Shown here: piece by piece, positions 34,729-64,000 of the stretch
Layout of the letters: each line of letters starts with the position of its first letter
How positions within the stretch are numbered: the stretch's first letter is position 1
Assembly: GCA_963693365.1 (NCBI GenBank)
Contig: CAVNZM010000016.1
Location: forward strand, 2,852,001-2,916,000
DNA: 64,000 nt
Direction of reading: 5' to 3'
Source: Amoebidium appalachense
Taxonomy: Eukaryota > Ichthyosporea
The notes under the pieces: model-generated
What the model was told of the DNA's origin: nothing
The model's input: the letters and a program-made list of their open reading frames with translations, nothing else
Database searches by the model: none
Program-made: the position numbers and the translations under genes

Positions 34729-35203
34729 CCTTCTCCCATCATACCGCCCCCCTCCCCCCTCCCCCCTTTTCCCCGCATCTCCCTGCCCTTTCCATTCCAC
34801 GGTCCCCTCCCATCCATCCTCCCTCAGCTACTCGTGTCTCTCACGATGTTCCCCTTTGCTGATTGTGATCTCCCCTACCGTGCCGGTTCCTGTCTTGCTT
34901 CCTTTCGGTCTTTCCATCGTCTGCACGCACTTTTCTTCCTTTGAAAGTTGGGAGGTGGGGGTAAGGGCAACAGCTGCAGCGGGGATGAGGGGACGGGCGA
35001 GCGGGGACTGCCGGGGGGGGGGGGGGGGGGGGGGGGGGGGCGTATTTGGAACTTGGCACCCACCAGGCCATCCGCAGCAGCCAAGTTCTTGCAGCCACCA
35101 GTGTTTTCTTGGGTTTTTTTTTTCGTTTCTTCTCATTTATTTGTTTATTGTTTGTTTATTTTTTTTTTTATTTTTTTGGCACACTGATCGTGTGCCTGTG
35201 CAG

Positions 35204-39388
<4,185 letters not shown>

Positions 39389-39818
39389 TTTCGAGCCCTG
39401 TCAGCCCGTCTGCCTGTCTACCCGTGTGCGCTGTTTACCACACCTTGTTATTCCAAGCACACAGCCCACCATGTGTGCACAATTACACACCCTGTTCGAG
39501 ACTAAGTCTGCTGTCCAGTCAGAAACAAGCATGCACACACATAGCTACTGTACACATAGACATTCCCACGTCCACACACATATGAGACACACACACACAC
39601 ATACATACACACGCATGCACACACAGCTGCCTGAAGTGAATTAGGGAAAGTGAAGGACAACACCAGTGCCCACTGTGTATCTTAGCAATTTCATCATTAT
39701 GGCTCATGTATGGTTTTACCTCGTTTCCCCCTGCACGTGTTACTGTAGTATTATGAGGGCACAGAGCCGTGGGGGACGTGCTCTGCCTGGCAGTGCCTGG
39801 AAGTCATGTGGAATATGT

Positions 39819-39824
39819 AATAAA
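39819..39824 (+). terminator. Candidate poly(A) signal, CSN7
   Basis: AATAAA 431 bases after the CSN7 stop, in A/T-rich unique sequence. Confidence 0.4.
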
Positions 39825-41292
39825 TTAAATCACAAATACTCGCTTTTGGACAGTCGGGGGAAGGGGGGGAGGGGGGGGGACGTGTGTGTGATTGTGCACG
39901 TCCAGTCCCAGACTGGGTGTGACGATGCAGTGCCACATGTGCACGGCCTGGGTTTTGCCCCCCTTCCCCCCCCCTTCCCCCCCCCCCCCCCCCCCCCCCC
40001 CCCTCCCTCCTCCTCCTCCTCCTCCTCTTCCCCCCGGACGAGCGTCACCGTGACGGCTGCAGTGGCCAGTTGTTTTCGTGCCGCATTCGATCATGGGTAC
40101 GGTAACGCGTAATAGAGCCACGTGCATATGTTACATGTGTGGGTGGTCACACGGCAGCTTTTTGTTGCCTTTGGCCCATGGAGGAAACCTCTGACGCACC
40201 ACACTTCCACATGAATATTGTCAAATGGAGCTGCCTAGGCCATTTACATAACCGCCTGATGAAGACAATGCGCGGCCTGCATGATGCATAACCTTTGAAG
40301 AGCTCTCCATGCCTGGGGGGAAAAAAAGCTTTCAAGAACACACTGAGCCATGCAATAAATGGCATATTCTCTCCGATAATGTGCCACTGGGCCAATGCAT
40401 GTGCACGTGCAGCCCGTGCGCCCGCAATCGCAGGCGGTTTAGTCCCCCCCCCCCCCCCCCTCCCCTCCCCTCCCCCCCCCCCCCCCCCCCCCCCTCCCCG
40501 CGCCTTCCCGGGGGCACGCGTCCGCCTTTTTTCTCCCGTGAGAAGTTCCGATCAATCCACCCAGGGGTACAGTAGGCCTAGGCTAGCTATAGGAGTCTGA
40601 TTATGAAGAGTGGGTCTTTAAAATTTTGGCTTAACGTGGATCTTCCCTATGAGGGCGGCTCAACTTTGCCTCCAGTCGTCTCATAGAGTACCAAATGAAG
40701 GGCAGGGTTGTGTTGAGTGCACTGATGAAAAGAAAAAGGCAGACAGAGGGAAACAGGAAGGAGGCCACAGGGTGGTGGTGGTGGTGGTGCGTATGCGTGC
40801 GTATGCATGTCATGAGTGTTTGTGCGTACGTGTTTTTTTTTTTTTTTTTGTTCTTTTTGTCGGGGGGGGGGGGGGGGCTCGAGGGGGCATGCTTTGCTTA
40901 CCTCAACGACATGAATTGGCAGACGGCATATAGCTCGTATATTTGTGTGTTTCCAGAGTCAGGCACACACACACACATAAATCAAACCGCTGAACTGGTC
41001 AACAATCGGATGTTAATCCGTTAACGTGTTCTTAGACTATCTGATTCATGTTGTGTGTGTGATAAATCGTGCACTCAACAAACAGGTTAAATGCCGTCAC
41101 GGTGTGGAATGAGCCTACAGAGACACCTCCACACTACGGAAAACAAACGGTCATGGCATGCACATGTGTATGATACCGTGCACACAGCCTCACAACGACA
41201 GTTCTCAGCATGCACACAATCCACGTACACACATCTCAGTAGACACAGTTGCTGACAAAACACATACATCACACTTGAAATAGCAAGCAATC

Positions 41293-41321
41293 AGGTGTTC
41301 ACCAGGATCCGGTGAACACCT
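41293..41321. other. Perfect hairpin, 11-bp arms and 7-base loop
   Basis: AGGTGTTCACC, loop AGGATCC, then GGTGAACACCT. It lies 430 bases beyond the stop of the secreted-protein gene, near its poly(A) signal. Confidence 0.85.
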
Positions 41322-41440
41322 CGTTATTAGCCACATGTGTGCACGAACAAGCACGAGCTAGCTTTGGAAACAATCATTGAAATTAACGGTCCGCATGCCC
41401 AAATCGGTGGCAGAGGGTTTGATTCAAAGAACACATGGTT

Positions 41441-41446
41441 TTTATT
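41441..41446 (-). terminator. Candidate poly(A) signal, secreted protein
   Basis: AATAAA on the minus strand, 308 bases past the stop at 41754. Confidence 0.45.
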
Positions 41447-41753
41447 CGGTAGGCTGCTCTAGAAAATAGTCGTTACATTTTGCCATAACATCACGCCCAG
41501 CACAACATTTCTTTGTACACAGGCTGCAACACAGCCATACATAGATTATTGGACCCTCTCAACTACGAATACAATTTGGTATTTACAATTACTTCTTCCA
41601 ACCTTTTGCTGGCGAATTTGCCTCTCTGCAAGGACAAAAACAGCATACAAGGTTGCACATTCGTTCGTCCACTGCCCATTGACACTCATGCGAGCAGAGA
41701 CAAGGACATGCGTAACACAGTGGGTTGTTGTTGTGTCCCAACTACGGGTAGGT

Positions 41754-42230
41754 TTAGAACAGAGCAGCCACGGCGGCAATAATGAACGTGGTGAAGATGG
41801 TGGTGGGGGCAAACGTGGCAGCACTGTTTGGAGAGGCATCGGGGGCATTTGCAATCTTCACGGCCTTGACGTTGCCACAGCGGTAGCAGGGCAGGCACGT
41901 ATCTCTCGAGTCAGCACGCACAAAGGCCACCTGCTGATTGGGGTCGAACTGGGGGGGATAGGCGGCACACTTGGCGGCATCCGGGAACAGGTACACCTCG
42001 TTGGGGTGGTCGGCAGACAGGCGCATGTACGTGTAGGTGGTGCCCAGCTCGTTCACGGACACGGAGGGGCCACCAAGGGCCACACACTCGCTGGTGCTTG
42101 TCAGCACGTTCTTCCCAGCGGGAATAGCGTTCGTGCAGTCGGCACTAGAGAACAACTCAACCTTGCTTGCACCGCGCACCTGCACGGAGGCAGCCAGGCA
42201 GACAATGGTGGTGGCAATAATGGTCTTCAT
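41754..42230 (-). CDS. Secreted cysteine-containing protein, probably GPI-anchored
   Basis: An uninterrupted 158-residue frame, the only single-exon gene seen here. It starts with a classic signal peptide (MKTIIATTIVCLAASVQVRG, cleavage probably near residue 20) and ends in a hydrophobic stretch with no charged tail (FAPTTIFTTFIIAAVAALF), preceded by small polar residues (NAPDASPNSAAT). That is the layout of a GPI-attachment signal. Seven cysteines remain in the mature part, three clustered in DTCLPCYRC. A TATA box lies at 42365-42373 and an AATAAA signal at 41446-41441, both on the same strand and correctly placed. No family was recognised. A cell-surface role is inferred from targeting signals only. 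Confidence 0.8.
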   Translation of the reverse strand: MKTIIATTIVCLAASVQVRGASKVELFSSADCTNAIPAGKNVLTSTSECVALGGPSVSVNELGTTYTYMRLSADHPNEVYLFPDAAKCAAYPPQFDPNQQVAFVRADSRDTCLPCYRCGNVKAVKIANAPDASPNSAATFAPTTIFTTFIIAAVAALF

Positions 42231-42364
42231 TTTAGTTTTGGGGTTGTTGAATGTTGTTCTACAGGTGTTGTCTGTGTGCTGCGCTATGAATTCGCTATCT
42301 AAAGCTCAATGTCTACACACTCAAGCCGTCAAAGGAAGAGTGACGTGCATAGAGTAGGTGACGG

Positions 42365-42373
42365 TTTATATAG
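42365..42373 (-). promoter_or_regulatory. TATA box of the secreted-protein gene
   Basis: CTATATAAA on the minus strand, 135 bases upstream of the ATG at 42230. This is consistent with transcription starting near 42340 and a leader of about 110 bases. It is the clearest core promoter element in the window. Confidence 0.55.
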
Positions 42374-43242
42374 CACCTGCAGCGTCGGAAGAAAATCATG
42401 ACCTATAGCCATTTAGACGGCGGAATTTGGCTGTTGTGTATACAGCTGGGCTAGCTGGCTCCCTGAACCAATCAGGTTGTACCAACATTCCGATGAACGC
42501 CGCATCTCGACTCCGTGAGATAATCATACCACATCATTCATAATACAAAAAAGGGTTGCATGAAGTCGAAAGCTTATAACCATCGATGTTTTTCCTCACC
42601 TTAGTTCGTTTGAGGTCGAGTATTTAGTGGTTTGTAAGTGATTTTCTGCGCTTAGGATCCTGATCTACCTTTGTGATTGGATGAATACTTGGAATAGGAC
42701 TGTAAACCAATCAATGTCCTGATTTTTCGCGCCAAAGTAAATGATTGGTGGCAATAAGGAAATAAGGATCCCCCAACACTTCCTATTGTGGGGCGCGTCG
42801 TTTGTGTGTAACCACGGGAATTTGAGACCCCATTTCCATATCTGTGTAACAGTATGTAACTAGTAACTACGGAAAATGGAGCTTTGCTATACCGGAATCC
42901 CCCTCTTTAGTGTAATAATACTGTTTTTAACTATACGTAGGACCACAGCCAGTCCTATGTCTGTAGCGGAATCTTGCGTGGCCCAAATCCCGAAACTGGA
43001 AAATCGTAAATCCGGCGCTACACATGTACGACTGCCACACATATGAGTTTTGGGGGATCCGAAATAAGCGAACCGTACCGGGAGCGAAGCAAACGATCTA
43101 AACAAGCCTTTGCACTCACCTGTGGACCCATCTGTGCCAGCAAATAACTGCCCTAACATGCAGAACATAGCGCCTCGCATCTGGATCAGGCATGGTACCG
43201 GTCCAGAACAACGCTCTCCCTTCTCCACTCCCCCGCGCCGTC

Positions 43243-43295
<53 letters not shown>

Positions 43296-43814
43296 CCTCC
43301 CCCCCCCCCCGTAGTTGTAGTAATGTACATGTTGGATTTGAAAACACACGCGCATACGTATGCGCATTCGCATGCATACACACTTCCGTGTGTACAGCTC
43401 ATGACCGCCACTCACTTTAAATTTTCACTAAACACATCACACAAACACGCACGTGCATACACATGCACGTGTGTGACGTGCGCGCGACGTGCATGCGCGC
43501 GCGCACACACACACACAGGCACACACACACGCACACACACACACACACGTGTGATCTTGGGATAATAACACCGAGCTGTATTAAGCACCGTCCAATTGCC
43601 GCCCACACGTACAGCTGCAGATCTAACGTTGCAACGTTAACGAATGCCACGGTGCACATGACCCCCTTATAGCTAGATGGCAGTTCCTACGAGGGTCCTT
43701 TAGGCCTGAGGATCCCTCCGTGAACAAAACGGGATAAATTAATAATCATAATAAGAAATTGCAACACACACACACACACACGTCACGTACACACACGTGT
43801 ACACACACACACAT

Positions 43815-43868
<54 letters not shown>

Positions 43869-43869
43869 A

Positions 43870-43923
<54 letters not shown>

Positions 43924-43994
43924 GCACATGTACACACACACACACACAAACACGTGTACACACACAAACACGTGTACACACACGACGTCGTACA

Positions 43995-44053
<59 letters not shown>

Positions 44054-44054
44054 G

Positions 44055-44056
<2 letters not shown>

Positions 44057-44150
<94 letters not shown>

Positions 44151-44152
44151 CG

Positions 44153-44236
<84 letters not shown>

Positions 44237-44238
44237 CG

Positions 44239-44280
<42 letters not shown>

Positions 44281-44282
44281 CG

Positions 44283-44362
<80 letters not shown>

Positions 44363-44366
44363 CGGG

Positions 44367-44431
<65 letters not shown>

Positions 44432-44437
44432 CTCGGG

Positions 44438-44508
<71 letters not shown>

Positions 44509-44512
44509 TCGG
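44057..44512. repeat. (GA)n array punctuated by CTCGGGG
   Basis: About 450 bp of GA dinucleotides interrupted five times by CTCGGGG (near 44149, 44234, 44279, 44361 and 44432), then CCTCGGAG at the end. The preceding 300 bp are CA-rich. Confidence 0.95.
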
Positions 44513-45426
44513 AGACACACACACACTTGAATGCATATGTTATCGAAAGTGCAGCTGCCGGCCGCGGCCCTACACAGGATCTATGCACAATGACGGCTCC
44601 GTTGCAATGTGTACGTACAGGAGGAAAGAAAGCGCCGACAATTACTCTGCATTTATAGCTTATCATAATTCATGCCGTTGTACTTTCACAATGCATGCAA
44701 CAACCTGTCATATGCATGTAACTGCCAGCATTACCGGGTACTCTCTCTCTTCATTTGCATTTCTTGACATCAGCACCCAGGCCAGCCTGGGCCCGTCATA
44801 TTAATTCAACTCGGGCATTACGGAATAACCTCGCAGCAGGCAAACACTGATCATAGCAACACGTATATCACATGCTAGCATACTGTAACAGTAGTTGCGC
44901 AACCATATAACAGGGTATGCGCGGTACCAGATAATTCTAATGCTTGATCCATATTAAAACAACGATGCATATTGCAGCCATATTGCTCCCACGTGCATAG
45001 TATGTTTGTCAGGGGCATGTGCAAGTGTGTGGTATACCCATGTGTGCTGGCTCACTCATCCACGTATTATGTGCGTGTATTTGTATGTGTGCAAAAATGA
45101 GGGAGTGTGTGTGTGTGCATGTGTGTGCGTATGTACACAAGTGCACTTGTGCGTGTCTGGATACTTGAATGTGTGACAAGTGCGCAAAGGTAAAAACATG
45201 TGCCCTGCACAAAGACGGGTGACCGACAGGGTCACAAAGTTTGTGTCTGCACATACACATGGGTAGTGGCGGTAGGTGGGCCTTTCACGATTTGCTGTGT
45301 GTGTGGATGCACACAGTGGCTTGGCATGTGGGTGCCAACAGTCCTTCTATGTGGGTTCACGGGTGGCTCCTGCAGCAATCTATTCACATACTTCTCGCAC
45401 CATCCCCACACCTCTCGTTCCCTGAA

Positions 45427-45477
<51 letters not shown>

Positions 45478-46050
45478 CTGTATTTGTGTGCGTGTGTGTT
45501 CATGTGTTGTAATAATAGTGGTAATGAAGAGGGGGGGAGGGGGGAAGGAGGGGAAGGTGAGAGAGAGAGAGACAGAGAGGGGGGGGGGGGGGGGGGAGGG
45601 CGGGGGAGGGGGGGGGCGAAGGGCGGGGTGTATGGCCGCATATGCAGGCGGTTACGAAGGAAGTATTAAAGGATGGATCACATTTGTAAGCTACACGAAG
45701 GAACATGTGCACCATGAAGCCCAAGACCAGGCACAGAAGGAGGCGGGAAGAGGATGTATATTAGTGTTGGGATCATGTGTGGATGCAGGCCTATCGAGGG
45801 GATTAAAATCTTACTTGTCTGTCTCTCTGTCTGTCTGTATGTGTGTGTGTGTGGCGCGGGCACGAGTGCGCGTATGTGAATGTGCGCGCAGAGGCATGTG
45901 TGTATGCCTGGGTGCGCCTGTGTGCATGTAATTTTTTTTGTCTGTCTGTCTGGCGGTAGGTGGAGAGGGAAGGGCGGAGATGTGTGTGTGTGAGGGGCGA
46001 GGCTGCTGCCACCCCAGGGAGCATAGAAGATCATAGAACACTGCACACAC

Positions 46051-50303
<4,253 letters not shown>

Positions 50304-51000
50304 CTCCTCCCTCGCCCGCTTAACGCCCCTGAGCCCTTCCAGCGTGCTTGGGAGTGTGCGCAGACCGTGGAGGGGAAAAAAAAATATGGGTCTGAGTAAC
50401 TAACAATAGCGCAGTGTGTCTTCGCGCTTCGAGGGGAAGTGCAGGGTGATGGCTGCAGGCACGGGCCGTGCTGGGATGGACTCCGCGGCTCGTCGCCGCT
50501 CCGGATCCCGGGGCAAGTGCGTAGCCTTTGCGCAAGTGAGCCAGTCTCCCCAGATCAATTATCCAACTTTTTTATTAGCCCCGTTAGAGGGGCATCCTTA
50601 CAACCCAACAAGCCACAGTAGTGAGCTTTACAGACGTTGTCTAAAAAAACAAAGGAATGCAATGTACAAAAACAATATAAATGAAAAGTTTCTGTGAATG
50701 CACCTGAAAAAGGCATGGACCTACTCAGTGAGTGCAAAAAAGTTTTCTCTTCTCTCCCAAGTTATCTATTGATCGCGCTATGGAGACCACACAAGCTTAA
50801 AGCAAGTTCTAACCAATTAAAACATATAAATATACCATGTACTATTTGTTTCAGCTAAAGTCATATGCTGTTACGTAATCGCCCGACCCCAAGTCTGCTG
50901 CTGAAAACTGAGCTGACTGCCTTGAACGGTTTCCTCCATGCATGGTGCGCCTGGTTTGGCGCGCCCCCGGTGACCCTCCGCTCTCGCCAGGGTATAGCGA
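50304..51000. other. Divergent promoter region of CK2 beta and CobQ
   Basis: 697 bases of unique, repeat-free sequence between two start codons, the cleanest intergenic stretch in the window. An acceptor-like site with a pyrimidine tract (CTCCGCTCTCGCCAG) ends ten bases before the CobQ ATG. A plus-strand 93-codon frame at 50416 shows no protein-like features. Confidence 0.55.
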
Positions 51001-62564
<11,564 letters not shown>

Positions 62565-63686
62565 GGGGATAGCATTTGCATATGTCAATGGATCGGGGCG
62601 GAAAGGAAACAGCAGAGTGCACATGATTGGTCTGATGTCATGGGTATCCACTGCCAGACATGGGTATTGTACAGCACTGTGTAAGCCATACAGCCCTGTA
62701 GTTTAGAATATATGAACATGCTGGGCCTATGCACCCTAGACGCCATTGAATAGGCCCTGTGCACTGCACTGCGCTGCACTCCATATAATATCTGCAGGGG
62801 ATATGCACCAACTGGCATGTGTGGCCGGGCCACTTGCCCATGTTTGGTTGTGTGGTATGCAACCATTGCTAATTCATAGTAGTAACTGTAATTAATAATA
62901 TCCAAGTGACCTGGCCCAGGGGCTGGTACCCACCAAAATGACGCAGCTACTTAATAAATCAACAAATCACTGTACAAAACTGTCTACGCTAATGCATGCA
63001 TGATGGCACGTGCATGTGGACATATACACCTGTCCAGTGCAACGTAGGAATATACAGACAAAAATATTGTGCCAAGTCACATTTTACACCCCCCTGCTCA
63101 GGCAACGCCATTTTATATGCGTCTTTGCTCCCGGCTTCCCCTGCCCCTCCAGCCACACACACAGGTACACACTCCACAAGCACATATATGTACACGTGTA
63201 GACCGTAGCACAAATGTCGATGCAGCAAGTCACCTTTCCAACACAAAACATCCAAGGTCGGCCTCGACCGACTGGCCACTCACGTGTACGAGAGAGAGCC
63301 TGACAGCCGCGATCACGAGGATCATCCCAGCGGATCATCCCGCGCAGCGCAAGCTGTGTTTGCGCAAACCCTTTCTGATTGGGCCATGCCCGGGACAATA
63401 GCCATATCGGGCAATGTGGCTCACTTTGAGAGGCTCAGCTCGCAGCGGCTCACCAAAACATCAAAAAAGTCGGCGTTAGTGTAGAGCGAATTCGATAGCG
63501 AACGATACGTGCATAGTGAGACAGCAAGCACCACTAGAGTGCCACGGATACGGATAAAAGTGTTTAAGAGAGGTCCTATGCTGTTAGACCAAGGGCTTCT
63601 AGACACATCCTTGCTCTAGACAGCTCCCACGGACGTTGCAGCCGGTCCAACCTCGGCCTTACCAAGTCCAGCGCTGTGTTTTGCAG
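62565..63686. other. Region downstream of CobQ
   Basis: Unique sequence with the CobQ poly(A) signal and no recognised gene up to 63280. 63280-63680 has a higher CpG content and may be the promoter and first exon of the gene represented by the exon at 63687. Confidence 0.4.
62953..62958 (+). terminator. Candidate poly(A) signal, CobQ
   Basis: AATAAA 389 bases after the CobQ stop, in ordinary A/T-rich sequence. Confidence 0.4.
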
Positions 63687-63776
63687 GCGAATGTTTGGTG
63701 CTGCGGTTGCCGCTGGGTGGCAACATGGACATACCGGAGGCTTTTGTGTTTGACACGGCCATAGGCGGCAAGATAG
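63687..63776 (+). CDS. Internal exon of an unidentified gene running off the window
   Basis: A 90-bp frame is bounded by a good acceptor (gttttgcag) and donor (gtgttt), phase 1 on both sides. It encodes ECLVLRLPLGG followed by NMDIPEAFVFDTAIGGKI, which looks like folded protein rather than low complexity. The partner exons are not certain. A short ATG frame at 63387-63484 (MPGTIAISGNVAHFERL...) could be the first exon but does not join in phase through an obvious donor. No family was recognised. Confidence 0.35.
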
Positions 63777-64000
63777 GTGTTTGCCTGCTTGACAGGGTGG
63801 GGTTGGTAGCGTGGACTGTCCAGAGTGAGCATAGAGGGGAGGGCAAGCGTGGGTGTGTGCATGCTTGCGTTGGGGCGAGGGGGGGGAGGGGGGGGGAGGA
63901 GGGGAGGGGGGGGGAGGGTAAGGGGGAGGGGGAGGACAAGGCGGGGGGGGGGGGGGGGGGGGGGGAGAGGCGGGGGAGAGAAGGGGGTGGGGAGGTGGGG

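Larger units (their letters stand above)
32513..35203. other. VDAC-CSN7 intergenic and leader region
   Basis: Contains CA-rich blocks, poly-C at 32925-32963 and 33646-33689, unique A/T-rich sequence (33050-33420), the CRE-like palindrome and a 400-bp pyrimidine tract (34317-34728, mainly (CT)n). No complete gene was seen. The CSN7 promoter and leader exon probably lie near 33780-34000. Confidence 0.5.
39389..41753. other. Convergent intergenic region, no gene seen
   Basis: CSN7 3' UTR, then unique sequence with poly-C (39975-40003; 40444-40497), a T-run/G-run pair (40832-40878) and a perfect hairpin at 41293-41321. No exon or RNA gene could be supported. Confidence 0.5.
42231..46050. other. 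Intergenic region with CA/GA arrays
   Basis: 42231-43230 is unique DNA holding the secreted-protein promoter. A minus-strand frame at 43110-43190 ends in a good donor (CACAG/gtgagt) but has no partner exon. 43760-44512 is (CA)n then (GA)n; 44520-45420 is unique with no gene seen; 45430-45620 is (GT)n and G-rich purine DNA. Confidence 0.5.

Noticed and set aside
43107-43190. Minus-strand frame MPDPDARRYVLHVRAV ending in a strong donor, as a new gene's first exon
   Set aside because: No partner exon in phase downstream on that strand, and no protein family recognised.
43746-44804. Several 200-335 codon Ser-Leu, Arg-Glu and His-Thr repeat frames on both strands
   Set aside because: Pure translation of CA and GA microsatellites.
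50416-50697. 93-codon plus-strand frame upstream of CobQ
   Set aside because: No protein-like motif, and it lies in the divergent promoter; the CobQ start at 51001 has an in-frame stop just upstream.

Overview
The window is nuclear DNA of an intron-rich microbial eukaryote. Eight multi-domain genes can be read. Seven are cut into small exons by GT-AG introns (plus two GC-AG introns) that keep reading frame across junctions, and several encode eukaryote-specific proteins: a mitochondrial VDAC porin, COP9 signalosome subunit 7 and casein kinase 2 beta. The lineage cannot be named from sequence alone. Non-coding DNA is dominated by very long poly-C/poly-G tracts, (CA)n/(GT)n, (CT)n/(GA)n and (CCA)n microsatellites, minisatellites and a 94-bp satellite, so almost all long open frames here are low-complexity shadows.

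Layout: 23-4326 (+) 3' part of a type I membrane protein gene; 5932-10156 (+) proline-rich CxxCxGxG zinc protein; 13537-26289 (-) class III adenylate cyclase in 16 exons; 27799-32512 (+) VDAC porin in 7 exons; 35204-39388 (+) CSN7 in 5 exons; 41754-42230 (-) intronless secreted, probably GPI-anchored cysteine protein; 46051-50303 (-) CK2 beta in 6 exons; 51001-62564 (+) full-length cobyric acid synthase CobQ in 17 exons; 63687-63776 (+) one exon of an unidentified gene. The cyclase/VDAC and CK2-beta/CobQ pairs are divergent; the zinc protein/cyclase and CSN7/GPI-protein pairs are convergent.

The genes do not form one pathway. The outstanding item is CobQ, a cobalamin-biosynthesis enzyme normally found in bacteria and archaea. 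Here it is complete (about 509 residues) and carries 16 spliceosomal introns filled with the same poly-C/CA DNA as its eukaryotic neighbours, which argues for a domesticated transferred gene rather than contamination. Other notable structure: a short dispersed element found in introns of four genes, always in the sense orientation of the host gene; tandem duplications that copy splice sites, including a 30-bp array of in-frame 3' splice sites in CobQ; and a 300-bp fold-back element in a CobQ intron. Exon coordinates were derived by hand from splice consensus and frame, so errors of a few bases are possible.
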